A stretch of 6,253 bases of DNA, taken from assembly GCA_016870855.1 (NCBI GenBank), contig VGAF01000068.1:1-6253 (forward strand), given 5' to 3'. The translations under genes and the position numbers were made by a program. Below are positions 1-5,966 of this stretch, one piece after another. Positions within the stretch are counted from its first letter, which is position 1; every line of letters begins with the position of its first letter. The DNA comes from Actinomycetota bacterium (GTDB lineage Bacteria > Actinomycetota > Actinomycetes > Nanopelagicales > Nanopelagicaceae). The notes under the pieces are model-generated. The model was not told the DNA's origin. It worked only from the letters and a program-made list of their open reading frames with translations, and did not search any database.

Positions 1-695
1 AGATGCGCAAAGCTGGACTCCCAATTCAGAAAATTCTTGCCGGACAGACCCTCCTTCAATTAGCACACGACTTGAATCATCCAGATATAGAGAGTCTCTA
101 TGCGTCGGTAGGAGATGGTCATGTCTCATCATCTTCTGTGGTTGAAAAATTGATCTCATCAGTAGGCACGGAAGAAACGCATGAAACACCATTGACCGAG
201 ATGCTTAGCTCTGGCGCTTCCCCGAGAATCGCAAGGCGTAGCGCATCTGGGGTAAGTGTTGAAGGTGTAGATGATGTTCTAATAAAACTCGCCCGTTGCT
301 GTACACCTGTTCCCGGTGACCCAATCGCCGGATTTATTACTCGTGGAAGTGGAGTTAGTATCCACAGAAGTGATTGTGTGAACGTTGCAGATTTGAAATT
401 TCACCAGGGCGATCGAATCGTAAAGGTCTCATGGGATCCTGGTGCTAAGACGATATTCCTAGTGAATATTCAGATCGAGGCCCTTGATCGAGCCCGGCTC
501 CTGTCGGACATCACGCGAGCTCTTTCTGATCAAGAAGTTAATATCTTGCACGCCGCCGTTAACACCACGAAGGATCAGACCGCAATTTCACGTTTTACCT
601 TTGAGATGGCTGATGCCTCGCATCTAGATGTCGTACTAGCCTCAATTAGAAAAATCGATGGCGTTTATGACGTCTATCGCATTACGAACAGCTAG
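1..695 (+). CDS. rel: RelA/SpoT-family (p)ppGpp synthetase/hydrolase, C-terminal part (5' end outside window)
   Basis: This is the C-terminal regulatory part of a bifunctional long RelA/SpoT homologue, which makes and degrades the alarmone (p)ppGpp in the cytoplasm when uncharged tRNA stalls ribosomes. About 230 residues are visible, reading frame from base 3. The first visible Met is internal, because family members are usually over 700 residues and the synthetase, hydrolase and TGS domains must lie upstream. The first 60 or so residues match the helical region after TGS. Residues 94-125 form the zinc-finger/CC domain, with the paired Cys 99-100 (ARCCTPVPGD) and the downstream His121 and Cys125 (HRSDC) all intact. 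Residues about 151-228 form the ACT/RRM domain (LDRARLLSDI, then an alternating beta pattern). The gene ends at TAG 693-695, which overlaps the stop of the convergent DUF349 gene. Family assignment is very secure. The catalytic state of the enzyme cannot be judged from this part. Confidence 0.95.
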   Translation, partial: MRKAGLPIQKILAGQTLLQLAHDLNHPDIESLYASVGDGHVSSSSVVEKLISSVGTEETHETPLTEMLSSGASPRIARRSASGVSVEGVDDVLIKLARCCTPVPGDPIAGFITRGSGVSIHRSDCVNVADLKFHQGDRIVKVSWDPGAKTIFLVNIQIEALDRARLLSDITRALSDQEVNILHAAVNTTKDQTAISRFTFEMADASHLDVVLASIRKIDGVYDVYRITNS

Positions 696-1990
696 GAACT
701 GAATTCAGCGAGGCCGCGTTGGGCTTCAGCTAGCCAGATTGATCTAGCTGAGGCAGCTTCACGAAGCTCGGCAGCCTTTCGAGCATCACCAGCAGCATCG
801 GCTCGCGCTGCCTTAGCTTCGTAGTCCGCGACAGCAGCGATTAATTGGTTTACAACTTCCATAGCACGCGACTTGGCTCCTGGATCGGCTCGTCGCCATT
901 GTTCTTGCTCGGCCTCTTTTAGGCTCAGCTCTACGCTCTCAATTTTGCGCTCTAGTTGAGCCCTCTTATTGCGCTCGACCATTCCAGCCTTCGCATACTT
1001 AGATTTCAGATCACGGAATTTGCGCTTTGCATCATCTAGGTTGGAGACAGGAAGTAGCGCCTCAATCTCGGCAACCAGAGCCTCTTTCTTCACTAGGTTT
1101 TCAGCAAATGACTCAGTTCGCTTCTCTAGATCCGAATTCTTTGCGGCAAAGAAAGTGTCTTGCGCTGTTTTAAATTTATCCCAGAGTTTGGCATCCTCAT
1201 TTTTCTTGCCGCGTCCGGAGGCTTTCCATTGGTCCATGAGAGCTTTATAGCGACGGGCGGTAGCGACCCAATCAGTTGAATTCGCGAGGGCTTCAGCTTC
1301 TTGGACAATCTTCTCTTTTACGCTCTTTACTTCACTCTGCTTCTTTGAGAGGGAGGCGAAATGGGTACGTCGCTTCTTATCAAAATGATTTCGCGCAGCA
1401 GAGAAACGCTTCCAAAGTTCGGTATCCGATTTCTTATCTAGGCGAGGGGCCTTCTTCCACTCCTCGAGTAGATCCTTAAGCCGATCCCCAGTCGCTTTCC
1501 ATTGCTCAGAATCCTTTAGCGATTCCGCCTCAAAAACAATCTTCTCTTTGCCTTCCAGTGCGGCAGCTCGTTTTGCAGCTTTTGCCTCGGCCTCGGCCTG
1601 ACGCTTTGCTTCATATGCCGAGCGGTGCTCGTCGATTAGCGAGGGAATCTGCTCTAGAGATGACTTGAGAGCGGCGATGTTTCCAACGCCATTTAGGTGC
1701 TCAACCTGGTTTCTCAATTTATTGACCGCTTGAAGAGCGCTATCAGGAACCATTGCTCCAGAAACTATGCGAGCGGCAAGAAGCGCAACTTCGGCGGCTA
1801 CAACTTCAAATTTGCGTACGAAGTACGCAAGAGCTTCTTCCGGAGTCTTACCAGGATATGAACCGACTACGCGCTCACCGTCAGGAGTTTGTACGTAAAC
1901 CATGCCAGCTTCATCGACGCGACCATATTTAGAGGGATCTCCGATTAATGCGGCGGCGGCAGAATTGATTGGTAAATCTTGTGTGCTCAT
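692..1990 (-). CDS. DUF349 repeat protein, soluble and helical, function unknown
   Basis: A 432-residue protein of the DUF349 family, which often sits beside rel in actinobacteria; its biochemical role is not established. Residues 20-60 form a short non-repetitive N-terminal part (KYGRVDEAGMVYV, then VVGSYPG). Residues 125-145 are an Ala/Lys/Glu-rich helix. Two clear DUF349 units follow at about 147-212 and 222-292; each has a W..L...W core (QWKATGDRLKDLLEEW; DWVATARRYKALMDQW) followed by an LW.(R/K)F signature (LWKRF 192-196, LWDKF 269-273). A third, degenerate unit spans about 300-366, and an Ala-rich helical tail follows. The protein is highly charged, with no signal peptide or membrane segment, so it is probably cytosolic and partly coiled coil. 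The ATG at 1988-1990 is preceded on the minus strand by a purine-rich GAAGTGAGG about ten bases upstream, supporting this start. Its stop TAG (692-694) lies within the last bases of rel. The gene is transcribed against both neighbours, so it must have its own promoter in or beyond 1991-2180. Confidence 0.9.
   Translation of the reverse strand: MSTQDLPINSAAAALIGDPSKYGRVDEAGMVYVQTPDGERVVGSYPGKTPEEALAYFVRKFEVVAAEVALLAARIVSGAMVPDSALQAVNKLRNQVEHLNGVGNIAALKSSLEQIPSLIDEHRSAYEAKRQAEAEAKAAKRAAALEGKEKIVFEAESLKDSEQWKATGDRLKDLLEEWKKAPRLDKKSDTELWKRFSAARNHFDKKRRTHFASLSKKQSEVKSVKEKIVQEAEALANSTDWVATARRYKALMDQWKASGRGKKNEDAKLWDKFKTAQDTFFAAKNSDLEKRTESFAENLVKKEALVAEIEALLPVSNLDDAKRKFRDLKSKYAKAGMVERNKRAQLERKIESVELSLKEAEQEQWRRADPGAKSRAMEVVNQLIAAVADYEAKAARADAAGDARKAAELREAASARSIWLAEAQRGLAEFSS
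723..754. other. 11-bp stem-loop inside the 3' end of the DUF349 gene, 27 bases past the rel stop
   Basis: Arms 723-733 (GCTTCAGCTAG) and 744-754 (CTAGCTGAGGC) pair over 11 positions with one G-T wobble, leaving a 10-base loop. It lies just downstream of the rel stop codon, where a terminator for rel would be expected, but inside the DUF349 coding region. No T-run follows on either strand, so it is not a classical intrinsic terminator. It could slow or terminate convergent transcription, protect the 3' end of the rel mRNA, or be a by-product of the codons for repeated Ala/Glu/Leu residues here. Confidence 0.35.
1812..1830. repeat. Perfect 8-bp inverted repeat with 3-base spacer inside the DUF349 gene
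   Basis: The stretch TTGCGTACGAAGTACGCAA has perfect 8-base arms around a GAA spacer. It falls in codons about 54-60 of the DUF349 gene, near its 5' end. The shape is that of a dimeric-repressor operator or a tight RNA hairpin, but no known regulator site is recognised and the protein sequence reads normally through it. For one fixed spacer length, an 8-bp perfect inverted repeat is expected about 0.1 times in a window this size, so with many possible spacers chance remains a fair explanation. Confidence 0.4.
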
Positions 1991-2017
1991 CGGTTTACTA
2001 CCTCACTTCTTGTTGCG

Positions 2018-2031
2018 CGGCCTTAAGGCCG
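2018..2031. repeat. 14-base perfect palindrome in the DUF349 5' leader
   Basis: CGGCCTTAAGGCCG is perfectly self-complementary, and GTTGC occurs as a direct repeat on both sides (2012-2016 and 2031-2035). It lies 28 bases upstream of the DUF349 start codon. As RNA it would form a 5-bp G+C stem with a UUAA tetraloop; as DNA it could be an operator. There is no T-run on either side, so a terminator is unlikely. No specific regulator can be named. Confidence 0.4.
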
Positions 2032-2064
2032 TTGCGGGTTCAGCGGTTTGGAGGGCTCAAGGTA

Positions 2065-2078
2065 CCCCCGGGGGGGGG
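2065..2078. repeat. C5G9 homopolymer tract
   Basis: Five C (2065-2069) are followed directly by nine G (2070-2078), preceded by GGTA. It is the longest mononucleotide run I see in the window and lies between divergent genes. A G9 run can slip during replication, and its length is also prone to sequencing error. It is not placed between recognisable -35 and -10 boxes, so a phase-variation role is only a possibility. Confidence 0.6.
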
Positions 2079-2180
2079 AATCTGTAAAAGGTGGGCGCGG
2101 TTTTCCCGCTCGGGTGGGCAATAAGGGGAGAATTCGAAGCCGTTGGCTGAGTATGAGTTCGAAAGGGTGAAGGGGCAAGT

Positions 2181-2882
2181 TTGGGAGTCTTTGTCGAGCG
2201 GGTTGTAGCAGATTTCTTTGGAACCAATTGTTGGCTCATCGCTCCAAGCAAGAACTCGGAGTGTGTGATTGTGGATCCGGGTATTGCTATCCCAGATTTA
2301 GTGGGAAAGATTAAAGAAAAGCTCCAATCTGCAAATCTAAAACCTATCGCCATACTGATTTCTCATGGCCACTTGGACCATCACTTCTCTCTCTTGCCAT
2401 TACAAAGAGATTGTGGGGCCGGAGTTCTGGTTCATAAACTTGATAGAGATTTGCTCGAGAAACCAGAGCGCGGAATGGGTGCGCAGGGCCTTGCGTTAAT
2501 GGAGGAGTTAGTCAACAAATATGGCGCGCATGCTTTTGAGGATCCAGAAAATATAATGGAGCTCACCGAGCAGAATGATCTGACCATCGGTGGGATGAGA
2601 TTCGAAATTGAGTCTTCTCCGGGACACACTCCTGGATCGGTAATCGCGCGAGTTGAAAATGAGATTCTGATAACGGGGGATACCCTGTTTAAAGGTGCAA
2701 TAGGGAGAACTGACCTGCCACGTGGTTCAATCTCCGACATGGAACGTACTCTCCGTGAGAAAATTGCCACGCAGCCTGGCCATCTAGAAGTTCTTCCAGG
2801 CCACGGGGAGAGGACTCGAATGGAGATTGAGATTAAGTCCAATCCATATATTCAAGCTGCGCTCCAAGGACGTCTCGGATGA
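2181..2882 (+). CDS. Metallo-beta-lactamase-fold hydrolase, glyoxalase II-like
   Basis: A 233-residue single-domain cytosolic metallohydrolase of the type often annotated as hydroxyacylglutathione hydrolase (glyoxalase II) or YcbL-like; the real substrate is unknown. The metal-binding set is complete: SHGHLDHH (His62, His64, Asp66, His67), His149 in PGHTPGS, the bridging Asp167 in TGDTLF, and His208 in PGHGE. The N-terminal FGTNCWLIAP and VDPG are also typical, as is FKGAIGRTDLPRG at 170-182. It lacks the long C-terminal substrate domain of classical glyoxalase II, so a different thioester or lactone substrate is quite possible. TTG at 2181 is the only plausible start: an in-frame TGA lies at 2154-2156, no ATG or GTG follows it before 2181, and a purine-rich GGTGAAGGGG (2166-2175) ends five bases before it. 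The stop codon overlaps the hisS start (ATGA 2879-2882), so the two are probably co-transcribed and translationally coupled. Confidence 0.9.
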   Translation: MGVFVERVVADFFGTNCWLIAPSKNSECVIVDPGIAIPDLVGKIKEKLQSANLKPIAILISHGHLDHHFSLLPLQRDCGAGVLVHKLDRDLLEKPERGMGAQGLALMEELVNKYGAHAFEDPENIMELTEQNDLTIGGMRFEIESSPGHTPGSVIARVENEILITGDTLFKGAIGRTDLPRGSISDMERTLREKIATQPGHLEVLPGHGERTRMEIEIKSNPYIQAALQGRLG

Positions 2883-4159
2883 GTGGAGATTTCCAAGCCC
2901 CTAAAGGCGTCTCAGAATATTTTCCACCTCGCTCGGGAATCTTTGAGAAAGTAGTTCGAAAACTTGAACAAGTTTCCCTCGCAGCCAACTATCACCTAAT
3001 TGAACTCCCAATCTTCGAAGATACCGAACTTTTCACGCGCGGAGTCGGGGAAAGTACCGATGTTGTATCGAAGGAGATGTATACCTTTGAAGATCGGGGA
3101 GGGAGATCATTAACGCTGCGTCCCGAAGGCACAGCGGGAGTAATCCGATCGATTATTGAACACGGTTTAGACCGCGGACAACTTCCCGTAAAGCTCTATT
3201 ACAGAGGTCCGTTCTTTAGAGCTGAACGCCCCCAAGCCGGGAGATATCGCCAGTTCTATCAATTTGGAATTGAGGCAGTTGGCCTTGATGACCCATTCCT
3301 TGACGCAGAAGTGATTGCGATTGCGTATAGAGGATTTTCATCCTTAGGTCTAAAGAACTTTGAACTTCAAATTACCTCACTCGGGGACGATGAGAGTAGG
3401 AGTAAACATCGGGTGGAGTTCTTGAAGTTCCTAGCAAACTTGGATTTGGATGGCGAAACTTTAGATCGGGTCAAGAAGAACCCACTCCGAATATTCGATG
3501 ATAAGCGAGCTGAAATCCAAGCCAAGATTAAAGAAGCCCCAGTTCTTTTAGATTTCCTAACCCCAGATAGCGCGATGAAGTTTGAAGCATTAAAGAGGGC
3601 ATTAACTGAACTTGGTATTCCGTTTGTTGTAAATTCCAGGATGGTTCGCGGCTTGGACTATTACACGGGAACCGCCTTTGAGTTTGTCCATAGAGATCTC
3701 GGTGCACAAGCGAGTATTGGCGGGGGTGGGCGTTACGACGGATTGATGAAGACTTTGGGTGGACAAGACTTATCTGGAATCGGATTTGGACTGGGAATCG
3801 ATCGGATAATTCTTGCTCTTGAAAGTGAAGGTCTGGTCAATTCCTCAAATGAGAATGCAAAGAGCGATGATGGATATCTTGATCTCTTCATAATTCCGAT
3901 TGGAGACGGCGCTAAGTTACGCGCAATCTCTCTCATAGAGATGGTTCGAAAAACTGGCTTTGTTGCCGATATGGGATTCGGAGATCGCTCTCTGAAGGGC
4001 GCAATGAAGGCAGCTGACAAGTTAAACGCGCGACATGTCTTGGTTCTAGGTGATGCCGAACTTCAATCTGGTCAGGGCCGGCTAAAACGTATGGCCGACG
4101 GAAATGAAGTATCCATTACCCTTGACTCCTTAGTTGCGTCTTTGAAGAACGCTATTTAA
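2879..4159 (+). CDS. hisS: Histidyl-tRNA synthetase
   Basis: Class II aminoacyl-tRNA synthetase that charges tRNA(His) with histidine in the cytosol, acting as a homodimer. At 426 residues it is full length. Seen in order: RPEGTAG (81-87) of the histidine/ATP site; motif 2 FFRAERPQAGRYRQF (112-126) with the catalytic FRxERPQ pattern; the HisRS-specific RGLDYYTGT (257-265); GGGGRYDGL (281-289); motif 3 GFGLGIDRI (302-310). The C-terminal anticodon-binding domain follows from about 333, including RSLKGAMKAADK (370-381). The LDYYTGT and RYDGL motifs separate it from HisZ, the catalytically dead paralogue. ATG 2879 overlaps the stop of the upstream hydrolase by four bases and has a Shine-Dalgarno AAGGA (2866-2870) eight bases upstream within that gene. 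No T-box or other leader is visible; expression probably comes from a promoter upstream of the hydrolase. Confidence 0.98.
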   Translation: MSGDFQAPKGVSEYFPPRSGIFEKVVRKLEQVSLAANYHLIELPIFEDTELFTRGVGESTDVVSKEMYTFEDRGGRSLTLRPEGTAGVIRSIIEHGLDRGQLPVKLYYRGPFFRAERPQAGRYRQFYQFGIEAVGLDDPFLDAEVIAIAYRGFSSLGLKNFELQITSLGDDESRSKHRVEFLKFLANLDLDGETLDRVKKNPLRIFDDKRAEIQAKIKEAPVLLDFLTPDSAMKFEALKRALTELGIPFVVNSRMVRGLDYYTGTAFEFVHRDLGAQASIGGGGRYDGLMKTLGGQDLSGIGFGLGIDRIILALESEGLVNSSNENAKSDDGYLDLFIIPIGDGAKLRAISLIEMVRKTGFVADMGFGDRSLKGAMKAADKLNARHVLVLGDAELQSGQGRLKRMADGNEVSITLDSLVASLKNAI

Positions 4160-4161
4160 CT

Positions 4162-4178
4162 AGCGCTTCGACCGCGCT
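4162..4178 (+). other. Small stem-loop in the hisS–aspS gap
   Basis: AGCGC (4162-4166) and GCGCT (4174-4178) form a 5-bp stem with a 7-base loop, starting three bases after the hisS stop and followed by only TTTA. The stem is short and the T-run poor, so it is at best a weak processing or pausing site between hisS and aspS and not a convincing terminator. A G+C-rich stem this small may be chance. Confidence 0.25.
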
Positions 4179-4196
4179 TTACTCGAAAGGTGACCC

Positions 4197-5957
4197 ATGC
4201 TCCGTTCACATCTTGCAGGTGAACTGCGTTCCTCCCAAGTCGGTGAAACGGTACGTCTTGCCGGTTGGGTAGCGCGACGTCGAGATCATGGTGGAGTGGC
4301 TTTTATTGATCTGCGAGACTCAAGCGGAAGCGTTCAAGTCGTGATCTCCGATGAAAAAGTTGCTGGTTCGCTAAGAGCTGAGTGGTGCGTCCTTGCGATC
4401 GGAAAGATCGCGAAGCGGCCAGCCGGGAATGAAAATCAAAATATTCCCACTGGTGAGATAGAAGTGATCTGTGATGAATTAGAAGTTCTCAGCGAGGCGG
4501 CTGCGCTTCCTTTCCCGGTCGACTCGGGTGAAAAAGTGAATGTAAGCGAAGAGATTCGCCTCAAGTATCGCTATCTAGATTTGCGTCGCGAAGAGCAATC
4601 AAAGGCTCTCCGGTTACGTTCGAAAATCACAAGTGAAATTAGAAGCGCAATGGACGAACTAGATTTCCTAGAAATTGAGACTCCTTATCTGACACGCTCG
4701 ACGCCGGAAGGCGCACGAGACTTTTTGGTACCGGTACGACTGCAACCAGGATCTTGGTACGCGCTACCTCAATCACCTCAACTTTTTAAGCAACTCTTGA
4801 TGGTTGCAGGCATGGAACGTTACTACCAGATTGCTCGCTGCTTCAGGGATGAGGATTTCCGGGCTGATCGTCAACCTGAGTTCACCCAACTAGATATCGA
4901 AATGTCTTTCGTTGATCAAGAAGATGTTATCAAAGTTGCTGAGTCGATCTTGAAACGTGTCTTTAGGGCAACGCTGGGTTACGAGATCTCTACACCGATT
5001 TCCCGAATGACATTTCACGAGGCAATGCGCAGATTTGGTTCCGATAAACCAGATTTGAGATTTGCAACCGAGTTGGTTGACGCCACGGACTTCTTCAAAA
5101 ATACCTCCTTTAGAGTTTTCCAAGCTCCTCACGTTGGAGCAGTCGTGATGCCAGGTGGGGCAAGTTCGCCACGTCGGGAGTTAGATGCCTGGCAGGATTG
5201 GGCTAAAGCTCGTGGCGCAAAGGGCCTTGCCTACATATTAGTGGGTGAAGATGGAGCTCTCTCTGGACCAGTCGCTAAGAATCTCTCGGAAGAAGAGAGT
5301 GCAGGCATCGCAAGATTTGTTGGCGCTAAGAATGGCGACGCAATCTTCTTCGCTGCGGGAGAGCGGGCTGCTTCGCTCTCTCTTCTAGGAGCGGTTCGAC
5401 TTGAAATTGGCGAACGCTGCAATTTAATTGATAAGACTCGTTGGGAGTTTCTCTGGGTAGTAGATGCCCCGATGTTTGAAAAAACAGATGAAGGTGGTTG
5501 GATCGCGGTACACCATCCATTTACTGGCCCTAAACCAGAATACGAGAAGAGTTTTGCAACAGATCCAGAGAATGCGCTCGCCTACGCATATGACATTGTG
5601 CTCAATGGAAATGAGATTGGTGGCGGTTCTATCCGTATCCATAAGCGCGATATTCAAAAAGAGGTCTTTAAGGTGATTGGTTTAAGCGATGAAGAAGCCC
5701 AGAGCAAGTTCGGATTTCTTCTAGAAGCATTCAATTACGGACCACCGCCACACGGTGGTATCGCCTTGGGGTTAGACCGACTCTGCGCATTGCTTGCGGG
5801 CGCTGAATCTATTCGTGAGGTAATCGCGTTTCCCAAGACAGCAAGTGGTGGAGACCCACTGACTGGCGCTCCAACGCCAATCACTCCGGCACAACGGCGA
5901 GAGAGCGGCGTTGATGCGGTTGCCGAGGTTAAGAAGAAGGAAGATGAACTTGGGTAG
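4197..5957 (+). CDS. aspS: Aspartyl-tRNA synthetase, bacterial type, probably non-discriminating (Asp/Asn)
   Basis: Class IIb synthetase, 586 residues, the normal bacterial length. The N-terminal OB-fold anticodon domain (1-105) holds GWVARRRDHGG. Motif 1 lies around FLEIETPYLTRSTPEGARDF (157-176), QSPQ at 192-195, and motif 2 RCFRDEDFRADRQPEF at 214-229 with Arg217. The bacterial GAD insertion follows at about 290-420. NGNEIGGGSIRIH (470-482) and motif 3 GIALGLDRL (521-529, Arg528) complete the active site. The C-terminal DPLTGAPTPITPAQRRESGVD is typical, followed by a short Lys/Glu tail. His31, in RRRDHGG, matches the residue linked to relaxed tRNA specificity in Pseudomonas aeruginosa AspRS, where the E. 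coli enzyme has Leu. I infer it also aspartylates tRNA(Asn), to be amidated by GatCAB. ATG 4197 has GAAAGGTGA (4185-4193) just upstream. It follows hisS by 37 bases, so co-transcription is likely. Confidence 0.97.
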   Translation: MLRSHLAGELRSSQVGETVRLAGWVARRRDHGGVAFIDLRDSSGSVQVVISDEKVAGSLRAEWCVLAIGKIAKRPAGNENQNIPTGEIEVICDELEVLSEAAALPFPVDSGEKVNVSEEIRLKYRYLDLRREEQSKALRLRSKITSEIRSAMDELDFLEIETPYLTRSTPEGARDFLVPVRLQPGSWYALPQSPQLFKQLLMVAGMERYYQIARCFRDEDFRADRQPEFTQLDIEMSFVDQEDVIKVAESILKRVFRATLGYEISTPISRMTFHEAMRRFGSDKPDLRFATELVDATDFFKNTSFRVFQAPHVGAVVMPGGASSPRRELDAWQDWAKARGAKGLAYILVGEDGALSGPVAKNLSEEESAGIARFVGAKNGDAIFFAAGERAASLSLLGAVRLEIGERCNLIDKTRWEFLWVVDAPMFEKTDEGGWIAVHHPFTGPKPEYEKSFATDPENALAYAYDIVLNGNEIGGGSIRIHKRDIQKEVFKVIGLSDEEAQSKFGFLLEAFNYGPPPHGGIALGLDRLCALLAGAESIREVIAFPKTASGGDPLTGAPTPITPAQRRESGVDAVAEVKKKEDELG

Positions 5958-5966
5958 GCTGGCCTC

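Larger units (their letters stand above)
1991..2180. other. Intergenic region between divergent DUF349 and hydrolase genes
   Basis: This 190-base gap is the only place where promoters for both the leftward DUF349 gene and the rightward hydrolase–hisS–aspS genes would be expected. I see no coding potential. It contains a 14-base palindrome (2018-2031), a C5G9 tract (2065-2078) and a small CCCG/CGGG hairpin (2105-2114). The best promoter-like pair is on the minus strand: TTGCCC (2173-2178) and CATACT (2150-2155), 17 bases apart, each matching four of six consensus bases. It would give the DUF349 mRNA a leader of roughly 150 bases and would overlap the ribosome-binding region of the opposite gene. 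No good -35/-10 pair was found for the plus strand. These promoter readings are weak. Confidence 0.45.

Noticed and set aside
3..5. ATG at base 3 as the true start of the rel fragment
   Set aside because: Upstream catalytic and TGS domains are obligatory in this family, and the sequence at this Met matches the interior of Rel proteins.
969..1479. Plus-strand short open frames within the DUF349 gene
   Set aside because: They are shadows of a minus-strand gene with clear repeated domains and have no family resemblance.
2061..2074. GGTACC followed by CCCGGG resembling a cloning polylinker
   Set aside because: The flanks show no other vector sequence, and the DUF349 and hydrolase genes continue naturally on both sides.
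2061..2078. Possible copper-sensor (CsoR-like) operator because of TACCCCC next to a G run
   Set aside because: The right arm lacks the matching GGTA end, and neither neighbour is a metal-transport or copper gene.
2057..2353. Minus-strand open frame of 98 codons covering the intergenic region and the hydrolase start
   Set aside because: It is mostly antisense to the hydrolase, translates the C5G9 tract as low-complexity sequence, and has no ribosome-binding or family support.
2432..2842. Minus-strand open frame of 136 codons inside the metallohydrolase gene
   Set aside because: It lies wholly antisense to a gene with a complete metal-binding motif set; the Ser/Arg/Pro-rich translation is typical of a shadow frame.
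5741..5759. 7-bp inverted repeat ACCACCG/CGGTGGT
   Set aside because: It follows directly from the codons for the conserved Pro-Pro-Pro-His-Gly-Gly of AspRS motif 3, so protein conservation explains it.
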